Shown here: one piece after another, positions 1-14,000 of the stretch
Position numbering within the stretch: the first letter of the stretch is position 1
Layout of the letters: the number at the start of each line of letters is the position of its first letter
Origin: Dirofilaria immitis
Taxonomy: Eukaryota > Nematoda > Chromadorea > Rhabditida > Onchocercidae
Assembly: GCA_024305405.1 (NCBI GenBank)
Contig: JAKNDB010000107.1
Coordinates: forward strand, 496,001-560,000
Length of the DNA: 64,000 bases
Direction of reading: 5' to 3'
The notes under the pieces: model-generated
The model's database searches: none
The model's input: the letters and a program-made list of their open reading frames with translations, nothing else
What the model was told of the DNA's origin: nothing
Position numbers and translations under genes: made by a program

Positions 1-2021
1 TTGCTTCTAATCTTAGTCGTTCATTGGTTGTTCGCAGATCTCGAGGAAATCTTGTTAGCGCCTGTGCTGCAATTATACTGTACAGAAAATTTATTCCAAT
101 TTGATTAAACTCACTAGAAAATTTAGCTAAGAAAAGTATTTCGATAAAATTTAATTTGAGAAAGAAAACCTGAATGTGGAACTGTCATCGGCTGTCCATC
201 GTCTTCTTCTGTAGCCCATGGAGCTGATGGCAAATTTCGATTATAAGTTCGCATATCTGGTACTAAAAATGTGAACAAGAATTAAATGATTAGGAAAGAT
301 AAGAATAAAAATTTTTAAAGGAAATTAAAATTTAATAAAGAATTGCATCAAAATTTAATAAATAATTCCATTAACAGTAATAATATTTCATATTTAAAAT
401 TTAAAAAAAAAAAAATTATTAACTCATAATTTCTATTCCGATAAAGAATTAATTTATTATAGAATTTAAGCATAAATTAGCCAAAATTGGATAGCTTAAC
501 AAAAATCCCTTTCTTAATCATTGAAATTTATTCAACGAAATGAAGCATAATTTTTACAGATATTAAATTTCGGTATTATCAAAACTGCAATGAAATAATT
601 GAAATGTTTCATTTAATTAAACGAATATTCTAGAAATAATATCATATTAATTGTTTTTGCTAGATATGCTTTTTCAAGTTCTCGATAAAGATAAATCGTT
701 CGGTAAATTGTCACTTCTAATTTTTATCTTTGACTAATCACAAATACTGAAAATAGATACGTGGTCGCATCGCGGTAGCAGAACGTGGTCTTCGCTCTCG
801 ATATGAATAACGAACAGGCATATGATTACTGTAACCATGATCAGATAAATATCCTGATGGACAGGTTACTGTCCAATCTTCTTCAATTCGTGCTCCACCC
901 CGATCATAATTTCGTGATCGATGTATCCCATAACTTGGATGCATCAATTGTTGCTATAAATTATAATTAACTAAAATTTCTTAACAATTTTCTGTTAGAA
1001 GCTTATTTTAATCAAAGTTTCAAATTGCTATTATCATAAATTGCACATATATTTTAAAAAATTATATAATATCAATTATTAATGAATTATTTTATCAAAA
1101 ACTATCAACTCATCTACTTTTTTAAATTGATTAGAAGATTTAAAAAAACAAATAAGACAAATAAATTACACGGATTTATAAGTTAGAGAAAACTGAAACA
1201 CATTTAAATGTTCGTTTTCGAAGGAAGCATAATGATAATAATTCGAGAAAACAAAAACGAAAGGGAAGAAAAAAAGGAAGCGAAATAATCAATATAATGA
1301 TAAATAAGGCATTTATAAATATGATGAAAATCAAGTTGAAATCATATTCATTGATTTATTATATATATTTTTATTTTCAACATACTTTAGGGATTTTTAT
1401 TTTTTTTTTTTTGAATCATTTCAATCATATCAAATATTTTATTTAGTATATAGTCTAAAATTTTATTTTTCAAAAAATTCTACCATCAAAAATATATTTT
1501 TCGTTAAACTTCTTCAAACAAATATTTTTATAAAATAGAAAATTTTTTTTTTTTTTCAAATGATACTAATGAATATTGATATGAATAAATTAACAATTAA
1601 TTAAAATGATGTATTTCCCATCACCATTAGAAATAAAAGATTTATTTCAAAAATTTTTTTTGCTAAAAAATAGATTTAAAATGGGATAAGCAATTTTGAT
1701 ATTTTGATGAGAATTTTGATAAATAATTAATTTATAAATTCAATAATGACAACAAAGATTAATATGAAAATGATACCTGCAATGATCCAGGTTGATACAT
1801 ATCATAAGCAGTCGTATAATCAGATGCTGAAAATTTCTACTTATTACACTAATAAAACTATTACTGAAGTTTTTTTTTTCTTTTTCCGTAAAAGATAAAA
1901 ATGTTTACGTAAAGAAATGATAATGCAAACCTCGTTGTTGATGAATATTCGGATAATTTCCCATTTCACTTTGTGAGCGTGTAGATGAATGATAAGTGTT
2001 AAGACGACGTTGTTGTAATTT
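1..2021 (-). CDS. unc-10: unc-10 exons 20-24: linker after C2A, runs off the left edge
   Basis: Exons 2021-1931, 1826-1777, 953-761, 262-170 and 66-<1 join with matching phases (1, 0, 1, 1). They encode an Arg/Ser/Tyr-rich linker, for example RRPRSATAMRP and a WTVTCPSGY segment, ending RFPRDLRTTNERLRLEA at the window edge. No domain is visible; by family order C2B should follow beyond base 1. All five exons are open without frame breaks. Confidence 0.82.
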
Positions 2022-5000
2022 CTGAAATTATTATCAATTTTTTTTTTTGATAGTATAAAATTCCAAAATATTTTTCATATTTAATTTACAAAAATTCATC
2101 GAATTAAATTTCAGTAATATTTTTCAAGAAAAAAAAAAAGACTAACCGCTCGAAGCGGATTATCTTCATCCATATCAACTAATGTATACAAAAATGGTTC
2201 ATCATCTAATTGGGCAATTGTAAAATCAATTAATACTTCACCCATAAATGAATTCGTTTCATATTGATCATAATCCCATACTGTCACCTATTAAAATACA
2301 TTTCAAAATAATTGATAAAATTTTTTGAAAAATTATCAATTAATTTATTTTTTGCTATTTGAAATTTAAAAAACTTAGAAAATACTATAAATCGAAGATA
2401 ATATTAAGTTTTTCTTTATTATTTTTATTTTGCAAATTAATTATTTTTTCATTATTCAATATTTAAAATTTCATATAAATCGAGAACGATCACTTTTTCT
2501 TTACTTCTATTTTGATAATGTATATAGTCTCAATACAGTTTGATTTGAGATTTATAAAAAATTTTTAGATGTAATAAAATATTCATATATATTTATATGA
2601 GATTATTTACAATTAAAATTTACAAATTAAATTTTTAATTGCAATCAATTAATATGATTTGTTCGAATTTTCTCGCATTTATTATTGAATTAATTGGTTA
2701 AGTTCACCGTTAAGTATTTCACTGGAGAAGAATTGTGATTAAATAGTATCGAAATTAATTACTGATAGAATATAATGAATTAAAAATATCATTATTACAT
2801 GCAGTTCATATATTTATATAAAACAAAAACAAATATTTAAGCATTTCTTCCATCTATTTTAAGACTTAAAAAATATAATAAAATATATACTGATAATAGG
2901 AGTCAAGAAATATGACCTTTTATATTGTTATTGAAAATTTCTTATTTGCAATTTGAATTACGTAGACAAATGAGAATGTAAGTAAAAATTATTATTATAA
3001 AAGCATCAAAATATTTTTTTTCTTACGATAATATAACGAATATTTCTAACATAGTAAACAATTCATTCATTACTTAAAAGTAAGCTAAGCTTGAAAGTTT
3101 TAATAGCAATTAAAATTATTGCAATTATCGGCAAAAACATTTCCTCTCCTATTTATGAATTATTTTTTATTGTAATTTAAAATATGAAGCGAAAGATTAA
3201 AAGTGTATATTGCAGATGTAATCTGATTTTAAAATGCCGAAGAAAAGAAGAATGAAAATACAAGGAAAAAAAAAAGAGTAAAACCTCGAGAACACGTTCC
3301 ATTAACATATTTTTGGTAAGTCCGTGATAATAAAATGGTTCATTCCAAATCGGATTGCATGTTTCTATCAGTACAGCAGATTGTCGACGACTTCTTTCAC
3401 TTCGATCCGGAAGAAGAAATAATTTGATGTACGGATTACGCGCGGCACCATCTGGTCGAGGCGGTAAATCTATTGCATGTCTTATCGTAACAACAAGTTG
3501 CCTTTCCGCAGCACCGTAATAGAGAGAAATCTAAAATAGAATGTAAATATGCTATATAAAAGATAAAATTTTAATCATTCTTGCAGTTGTATTGTAAAAT
3601 GTAGAATCTACGCATAATTATTCTTGCAGTTGTATTGTAACATATAAAATCTACATATAATTATTCTTGCAGTTGTATTGTAAAATGTAGAATCTACGCA
3701 TAATTATTCTTGCAGTTGTATTGTAAAATGTAGAATCTACGTATGATATGTTTTAATTCTAAATTGATACCATTCCGTTTTAAATAAATTCGTGAAATTT
3801 CTAAAAGATTCTTGAATCCTTCTCTCTCTCCTCTTCATTTTTTATCACTCTAATTTCTTTGAAATATAGCAACAGTTTACCTCAATTTGTCCGAAGATTT
3901 GTCCTCTTCCAAACTGTCTACCACAAAAATCATCTGCTGCGATTATTCTCGATGGACCTAAATAATTTTTCATATTGTTTATTTTAAACTTTTCAAAGTA
4001 AAATTTTCAATTATTTTAGATAAATAAACTGTAATAAAGAGATTGATTCATCCAAAAGTTCGATGTAACAATTTTGTACTAAATTAGAAACTATTAATTT
4101 GAGATATTTCCAATGTTTATAGTTTTTCATTATTATGGTCACTTTTTTCTTGGCTTTTTCCATTACAAAATTTCAAAGGCGGATGATTCATGGATAGTAA
4201 TGAATTCAAAAATTTATAAGATTAGACATTCAATTTAGTCTTGTTAAATTAAATTCAAACATTTATTACAAAAGAAAAAAATTCATCGACTATATTCAAT
4301 ACATTTAATAGAATTATTAAATTAAATTTCATGATAAAATTAGATGCTCTAATTCAACTAAATTAGACTATTTGACTTCTAACAATCCGAAATATATGAG
4401 TAAATCATTTGATATCAATGATATCATAGTTATCATTAATATAATAGTTAGTCGATGTATTATAACAGTTACCAGTAGTATCGTATAATGACGAATCGAT
4501 TGCTTTATGTATCAGTGCAGAAGTATAATTTGAAGGTGCATTAATGAAAGTTTGCATGTGCGGTGAAATCGTTCCTGATTGCGAATGTGTCAAACCACCT
4601 GATTCCAATGAATTGATTAGATAATAATCACCAATTCCTGATTTTCCTACATTTTACGTGAACTTTTTTTTATCGGCTGATAATGAATACACAAACTTAA
4701 TTATATAAATAAAATTATGGAATTAATTAATTTAAAATTATTTAATAAAAAGCAAAGAACAAGAATATAAGAATAAATATTTATTCTTGTTGTAAATCTC
4801 GAAAAAAATCAAATAAATCTATTGAAATATGATAGAGTTTTTTTTGTTTTTATCATATATTTCAAATTCATATATTTCATTTTAATCAATTGAAGCTAAT
4901 CTTGAATTTTGATACCATACTAGTGTCAATTAATAATTATTCTCGAGAAAAATTTCTCACTTGCATTAATTTATCCCTAGCAATATTTTTTGCTCTTTAT

Positions 5001-8000
5001 TTTTGATGAAACTAGCACCATCAAGATAAAAATGATCAATTACGATAATATGAGGCTTTAAACTGAATATAATATTAAAGGTAAATTTTATTTATGTATA
5101 ATAATTATTAATACTTATCTCATTTATTGGTTTAAAAGGAAAAATTGTTTTTCATTTTTTCACCAAATAATCATTAATAGGCATAATATTATTTATCATA
5201 ATTCATTATCACAACAATCTTTAGCTTTTGTTAATTTAAAAAAGAAAATTTTCATCCAATAATATTTATAATTATAGTTTAATTTAAAATTACAATTATA
5301 TCATTTTACTTTTTATTTTATTCTTAGAGTAAAATATTTTTAACAAATTAAAATTATTCTATTCATTGTATTTAATAATTATATTATATACTTTTTATTT
5401 TATTCCTGGAATAAAGCATTTTTAACGAATCGAAATTATTCTATTCAATAATTAAAATTATTCTTAATAATTATATTATATACTTTTTATTTTATTCTTA
5501 GAGTAAAATATTTTTAACAAATTAAAATTATTCTATCCACTGTATTTAATAATTAAATTATATAATAATAAATAACTAACTAGTTGGTAGAAATGCTGGA
5601 TTTGGTAGCATTCGTTGTACATTCAAAAATCATCACCACCCGGTGCACTATAAATAAAAAAATATTTTTCAACTTAATCAATTTTTTCATATGCGAAAAA
5701 AAAATTTATAATTAGAAAAGAAAAAAGTTATTGAAAGGATAATAATGAATATTATATTTTTTGTTTTTCCCTTTCTTTTTTCTCTCTCTTTCTCTCTCCC
5801 TCTTTTCTTAATACTTCCATTAGAAGGACTTTTATAAATCGCAAATTCTCAATAATGAATTATCGATTCGATTTTATATTATCTTTATAAAACTCATATT
5901 TTATGCCCGATCCTAGCATTCTTATTTTCTTGGCTTATAAATATAAATATAATACTTAATATATAATAAACAGTTAATTATTGCTAAATAATTTTATGAA
6001 AAAAAAATGAATAAATAAAAACTATTGCATATTCATTGTAAATATACTACAAAGTTAATTTTAAAAACATTTAAATATTTGCATATATTCATACAAATAT
6101 ACGTATTATAAGTTGCTATTTAAATATTAATAGTTTCTTACATAAACAATTTAAAGAGCTTTTCCTATATTTTTGTTTATATTAACAGATTATTGATTAT
6201 TTAAATATAAATATACAACTTAAAAGAATTAATTATTTCAATAAATGATTAAAAGAAATAAATGATCAGAAGATAATAATATTTCATTGATTACTTAAAA
6301 TAAATTATCAAAAAATTCTTACATATATATACATGTATGGATATAGTTTATTAATATTGTTATTGATTATTTAAATGAATGGTTAAATTTATTTGTTTAC
6401 ATAAATAATTAAATGATATTTTTTTGTCTAGTATTATTAATCAATTAATTTTATAAACTATATCAATTCCTTTGTTTACATATGTACATAAGATTAATGC
6501 TAATTAATTATCATAGAAGTGATGTATCCAAAGAAAAAATAAACACTTAAAAATCTATAAAAAAAAAAGAAAAAGATAATTACAGATAATAAAGGATAAT
6601 TAAACTTAGAATAAATCAATTCCTTTGTTATGATGCGATAATAATTCAATAGAAATGATAAAACCAAAAATGATTTGATAGTTAGGAAAAAAGATTTTCA
6701 ATAAAAATTAAATGAATTTGAAAAGATAAATTTATCAAAGTATCTGTGGCGATGATCTTTTTTTCCCTTTCTCATTTTTTTTTTTCTTTTTTGATCTTTT
6801 TGATTTTTTACGACTTATAATATAATTTTAATTTTAAATAATTGAAAATAAAAAGTTTAATTGCCTCATTGAACGTGAAACGATCAATTCAATTTGTGTA
6901 TCATTTCTTGATGAATTGATTATATCATAAACTTGATCAAATGTAGCATTTTGCAATTGATGACCATTCCATTCTAACACTTCATCACCTAAAATTATCT
7001 TATTTATTGCTTTCATACATTTATATGTTCCGTCATGAAGAATGATGCTTACCTAATTTAATAGCTTCTAATTTTAAATAATTTAATCACTGATAATTGA
7101 TAAATAGTAAGTGAATAATAAAAATGATCAATATATTTATTTCTATACTTTATCAATCATCTCGTTATCTCGTTATAATTGTTCAGGATCAATAATCGTT
7201 TGAAATATATAAAACAATTGTCCAAACTAAAAAAAAGAAAAAATTAAATATTCGAAAGAATTATACCTCTTCGAAGACGACCAACGGTATCAGCAACAGA
7301 TCCAGGTTTTACTCGTGTAATAAATGCACCTAAACGACCAGTATCTGATCGTCGACCTCCAACAACCTTAAAATAATCTGATGAAATAAATCATTCATAT
7401 CATTAAATAGAAATAAAACGATTAATATAGCTATTTCTGATAGGAGATATATTTTTCTCGATTATTCATGATGAATTATTTTTTACATTCCTAAATATCG
7501 TAATAGCGATAAAATATTGATCATAACTCATTGCATGCCTTTTTCTTGGCCTACTACAAAATATTTCGAGAGCAAAACATTAATTATAGATAGGAAATTG
7601 CTAAAATCGATCCTAGCCACATTTTTTCCCTCTTTCTCCTCTTTTCGTCTGAGAACAAGCAAAGTTTATCAATTGATTAACTTCAATGATTGTTAAACTT
7701 TATTTCATTTTCAATTTCCTTCATTTTTATCTCATTTTGAAATTAATTATTCATAAATTTTCATGTTACTGAAATTATTTTTCATATCAAAAATTTAAAA
7801 AAAAGTAATTTATTGATTGATTTAGGAGCTCAAATATATTGCCATTATCATTATATCATTTCACGGATTAATACGGAATAATTTTATCAGCGCAGATTAT
7901 AAATAAATCATCAATTAATAAAGCTAAATAAAATCGATCAATGAATAAAATAAATAGATTGTTCCTTGAAAATTTTCATATCATTTAAGATTTTTTTCTT

Positions 8001-11000
8001 CATTTTAAAAAATAGAAAAAAATGTAATTTATTAATCTATCAATAAAAATATATACAATTATATCATCATATCTTATTACTTATCGATATAAAATGATCT
8101 CAACAGCATGAATATAAAGTTAATACTTGAAAGTTTAAAAATATGATGAAATTTCTTTCCAAATTATAAAAATTTCTCGAAAGCAAAATCAGCAAATTTA
8201 TATTTGATTTGGAGCAAAATGTTTCGTCTTTTCCATTACGTCTACAATTAATAATTATTTCGCTTAGTTAATGAGTTGAAGACTGAAATGGAGAAGAGTC
8301 CCACGTGAACAGCAGTTGAATGTGGATCAGTCGATCCAAAGATATTGACTAATGCCGTTTAATAATATAGAGGAATGGAGGTGTAATCCATGTGATAGAA
8401 TCGAAAGGGAAACGGATTAACATTCCCGTATCTGGACACGGAGATAAATGCTCAACGTGAGAATTTAGCGCGATAACACAGAAAAAACATGATTGTGTGT
8501 GCAAACACGTAAATGCGACTTAATTTTTTGGGAACGGGTTAAATATTCCCGTATCTGGACACGGAGATAAATGCTCATCGTTAAAATTTAGCACGATAAC
8601 ACAAAAACAAACATGATTGTGTGTACAAACATGTAAATACGATTTAATTTTTTGGGATTGATTATGTATTCATATGCTTTGTTTAATAATATATTTTATA
8701 AAAAGGGAAAAGGTAAGAAAACAACCAATTGTGAATTAATTATGGAACTTATAAGATTTGTTTAAATTTTTCAATTAAAAATTTAAAAATTTTTCCTTTA
8801 CCTATTTCCAATTAATTACGAAAAACTTAATAGTTTGTTTTCCTTTTTTGACATGAAAAAGAAAAATGATTAAATAAAATTGCTTTTATTGTATAAATTT
8901 TTATTGCTTCAATTTATGCTATTTTATTTCGGACGAAATTCTTCAAATTATTTACTTCTTCGATTTTAAGCATAGCTAAGTTGTATTAAATTATTATTAA
9001 ATTGCATTTTAGTCATTTATAATATAATTCTTATTATCATTAACTTCATGGTGATATAATATATAAATATAAATCAGAAGACATTTATTTGCTAGTAATA
9101 ACATTTATTTCAATTAAATTTATTCAATTCATCAGTTGAAAATGATTAAGCAAATCCAATATAAAATATAGCGATTTAATATTATTTTACGTATAAATGA
9201 AAAGTTAATGTTTTTTTTTTATTTAAAAATTATATCAACCTTTAAGCCAAGATCTCCGTGTGTGCCATTTGCTTTCTGTAAGATCATATGTCCGATCATA
9301 CGATGTTGATCTGCTGATGGTTGCCAAGTTACAGGATGCTTAAAATTTTGCATATTTTAATGAAAAATTAATATTGCACCTACATATATATATATATATA
9401 TATATTCATATATATATATGAAAGATCATTAGTTTAAAAGGAAAAATTTTTATATAAAAATCAAATATATATTTATTAATTTAAAATATTTCAAAAATAA
9501 TTTTATTCCATTTAAATTAAATTTTTCTCCTTTTATATATGAAGTATTTTGAATAATTTTAAAAAGAACAAAAGAAAATGGTATACTTATTGAACTAAGC
9601 AATAATATTAAAATATTTCAAAAAATATTTCGCTCTATTTAAATTAAATTCTCGCCTTCTAAATTAGACAAAAAATATCATTAAACATACGGAAAGATAG
9701 GTACGTATTTTAGCTGCAAGCATATCACCAGGTAAAATAGTTGATTGTACCATAGGTACATTTATCACTTCATTGCTACGTTGAAATTTACGATTTGAAT
9801 CGGATCCAGCTGAAAAAAATAATCCAAATAATTAATGATAAAATGATATTTGATTAAGATGTCAACAATGGATATGATAATAATTGTTTTTTTTAAATTT
9901 TAAGATTAATATTTTCTACTTATAATTTATAGTTTTAATCGTTTTCAAAATTATTTAGTAAATTTTTTCATAATTATTCTTTAATTTTAAACAACTTAAT
10001 TTAAAAATTTTGTCTTTCATTTATTGTTTATTTGAAATCTTTTTTTATCAATTATTCTCAGAGTTTAAATTATGTAGGAATTTTTACTTATCTCTCCTTT
10101 TATTAGTTTATTATTAGTATTTAAATTAAACAAGAATTTTTGCTCACGCTTTTTAATTAAAATTAAGAAGAATAATAATAAAGCTAAGCTAGCTTATATG
10201 AATTATATACCTATAAAAGGATAAATGTCCTACGATAGATAAATTTTATAAATATTTCCAATCTATAAATATAAAAGGGAATTATGTTGCGATAATTGAT
10301 AACGATAATGATTAGAAAAGGTAATTCAAAATAGCTCAAACATTGATTTATCGCATAAAATATTTCAATTAATCGAAGAAAACCATTTAGGTTAATTCCC
10401 ACTATTCAACTAAATAATATACATAATCAAATAATATAAAAATTTTATTATTTTATTTTCTCATTTTTATTTTAAAAAAAAAAAGTATCAAATGAATGGA
10501 AGTTAATTTTTAAAAGAATAAAATGATATATTCAAATAATATCAAAATCAGTTAATCAATTAATTGTTCCTTTTTTTTAAAAAAAAATGTTAAATGAAAA
10601 TAAAATAGTTCAAAATTGGAGAAAGATGAAAATATAAAATGGAACTTATTTTTATTATCTGTCACCTTGATAATATTGACAAAATAATGTTAACAAAAAC
10701 GATCACCACCAATTTTTAATTTAAAAGAAGTTTAGAAGAACATTATTACTTTGAAAGAATAAAAAAGCGATAAAAAAAACAGACAGAAAAAGCTTTTAGA
10801 TTATTCTAAAATGTTTTTACTTCTAAAACAGTAAATTTTAGGAAAAGAAAAATGGGAAAAAAAGGCGAGAAAAAAAGCTTTTGAATGGGAAAAAAATAAA
10901 AACTTGTCAATGATAATTTTACTTAACATCAATACATTTTTATATTTAATTACTTAATTAGCTTTTGTCACCATCGCTATGCTAAATGTTTTATAAATTT

Positions 11001-14000
11001 TTTTTTTTTTTTTTGATCGAATATTTTTGATGTAAACAAAATGTCGGAAAAACACACACACACACACTCACATACGCACATACATAAAATGCAATATATG
11101 AATTCAAAAAAAAATTTCAGCAAGTAGAGAATAAATTAAACTGAATGAATTAATTATAATCCTTTGAAGAGGATTTTATCGTACCATCATATTTGATAAA
11201 ATAATATAATCATTTTTAAAAAAAAAAAGTTAAAAATTAAATATCTATCTGATAATGATTGTGATAATTTTCAATGAAATAATTTGAGTGATTCTATTTT
11301 CAAAAAAATTTACTAAGTGCAAATAAAAAAATTTTTTTAATATATGTATTTCAAACAAACTTATTTCGTTTCGATTTATTTTAATCTTTCAAAAAAAAAA
11401 ATATTTACTTCAGCTAATTAGAACTTTAAAATTTTTTCAAATTCCGGCATAGCATTATTTATCAAATCCTCCAAATACTCATTTCGAGTTTTATTTAGGC
11501 TTCTATTTAATTTATCATCATCTCAAATCCAATTAAAAAAACTATGCGATGTAACACTCTAATAAATTTTTTCTAATTAATTAATTCCAATAAGTTTCAT
11601 TTCTCTAATAAAAAATTTCGATAAATTCTTTTTAAATTTTCATACAAAATTATCAGTATTATTAATACCTATTTACAAAAATAAGATGGAATAAAAATTG
11701 AATAATACTGAATTTTTTTGATTTTAGATGTCAAAAAAAAATTGAAAAAGAATGCATATGAAAAGATTGAATTAATTAAAACTAACATTTACGTCCACTT
11801 CGCATTTTTGTGAGCCATAAATATACCTTAGAATATCTGTAAAAGTTTCTTTTTTTTTTAACATCACAAGATATATTAATCATAGCAAAATTTTTATTAT
11901 TATCATTATTATTATTATTATCATTGTTATTAGTATTATCATTATTATTGTGATTAAAATAATCATTTAATCGATATTTAATTTTAGCACTTTAATAAAA
12001 ATGAAACCTTTTTCGGAATTAATTTCTGTATTAATTCGTGCTGCTATTTCTTCATTATTACCACTTGATGTTGATGGTAATTCATCTTCTGACGAAGACA
12101 TCGAATGAAGTTGTCTATAAATAAATGATTGATGTTTTAATCAAAATAATAATATCCTTCTTCGTTCGTTTGAATTTGTTCATAATTGAAGTAATTAATT
12201 TGTTAGAAAATTTAATCATCTACCTCTCATTTAATTTATCTGCAAATAATAAAGGTTAAACAAAGGTGAAAGTTGGAACTTCTAAGAATCAGCATGTGCA
12301 TTTTATCAATTTCGCCAAAATTTTCCATAATTACTGCTTTCTCTATTTAGATATTATTAATTATCAATTGTATCGCAATAAGATTATTCGAATTTTATTG
12401 AATGAAAATTATTCATAAGCAAAATCAGTAAGACTATTTTGAAAATTTGTCAACAGAGATTTCCAAAATTTAAATTATTTTGAAATAAACAAACAAAATA
12501 TAAATCAGCAAGCGATAAATAAATAAAATCTAACCTTGGAAGTCTTATTTTCCGTCTTCCTGTTGAAAATATATTGGTAGCTGTTAGCGGTAATGGATGA
12601 ACTTGCTGCTAAAAAAAAAAAGTTTTGCATAGATACTTTAAATTTGTAAGAATGAAATTTCTCCCTTCTAAATATACCTATTATAAATTTGACTTTTTAA
12701 TTTCATTTTATCAACATATAATTAACATACCTCAGCTACAGTAGGTGTGATAATTCGTTTAGAATCACTTTCACGGATTGTACGTGAAGGGCGTAAGTCG
12801 GTAGCACTTCCTGAGCTTACGCTAACAACAACAGTTGAACATGCATTTCTGGAAAATGAAATAAAAAATTTTAATTTAAATATTTTTATTGTATTTTTAA
12901 TAAACATCTTCGTAATCAAATATTTTCTTTCAACATTTTTAAATTAAATAATTTTAATATTTACATGAAAATTAAACAATTGAATAAATATCATAATAAG
13001 CATTACTTTGATCAGAATTCGCAATATCTAATTCATCACACATATATGACTGCGTATAATGTTGTTCTATTTAAATATTTTGGCAAAAATTAAGTTAATT
13101 ATGTTCAATTAAATTTCGGCGATTTCAAAATTTAAACCCATCTGGCAATAATCAATTCCCAAAATAAATGATATCATTTTTCCGACATCACTGAATAATA
13201 ATATTTTAGTAAATATTTGTCAGTAAATTTGTTTTAAACAAAATTTGATGACAATATCCATGATTTGAATTATTATTAGGAAATATTACAATAATTTTTA
13301 TGCAAATAATATAATCGATTAAAATCGAAACTTTTTTTTATTCGTCGAGAATATTTTTAATATTATGTTACATCCAGACTATTTATCGATTGTTCATCAA
13401 ATTATTTTTTCATACCAAATTTACATTAACAAATAAATGATAATATCCATTAAGATCATTATCTTATAGTATCATTGCTGTAATAAATAGAAGACGAAAA
13501 TATCTGATAATATTAAAATCTCATAATAATTATAAGATAGTTATCAGTCGATCATTTTACTTATTGAAAGTATAATTATATGAATAATTCTGAAATCAAA
13601 AGTTATTACAAAAAAAAAAATAAATGAAAACAAATTATAGGAAAAATTGAAATAATTTTTAAAAATTTAAATTTCATATCCATTCATTTAAATATCATTT
13701 ATTGTTATCAAAATTAATATCACTGATAACAATAGTAATATAGTTGATTTGAGTAATTATAAAATTAAAATGATTGTTTGAAATTTAAGTTTCATATTTG
13801 TTTATTTTAATGCTACTTCCTTTACTATTGATACTACTATTGTCCGTAATAATTAATGATAATGAAAGTAAGTATAATATTATCAGGAAGATAGTATTAT
13901 CACTTATTAAATAGAAGAATACGATAATTTGTTGAATATATATGAAAAGTAATAATAATTTGTTGATGGAAATTTTGCAAATGAAAGAAATGAATTTAGA

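Noticed and set aside
12747..12947. Plus-strand ORF over unc-10 exon 7
   Set aside because: Shadow of the minus-strand exon, which matches its neighbours in splice phase.
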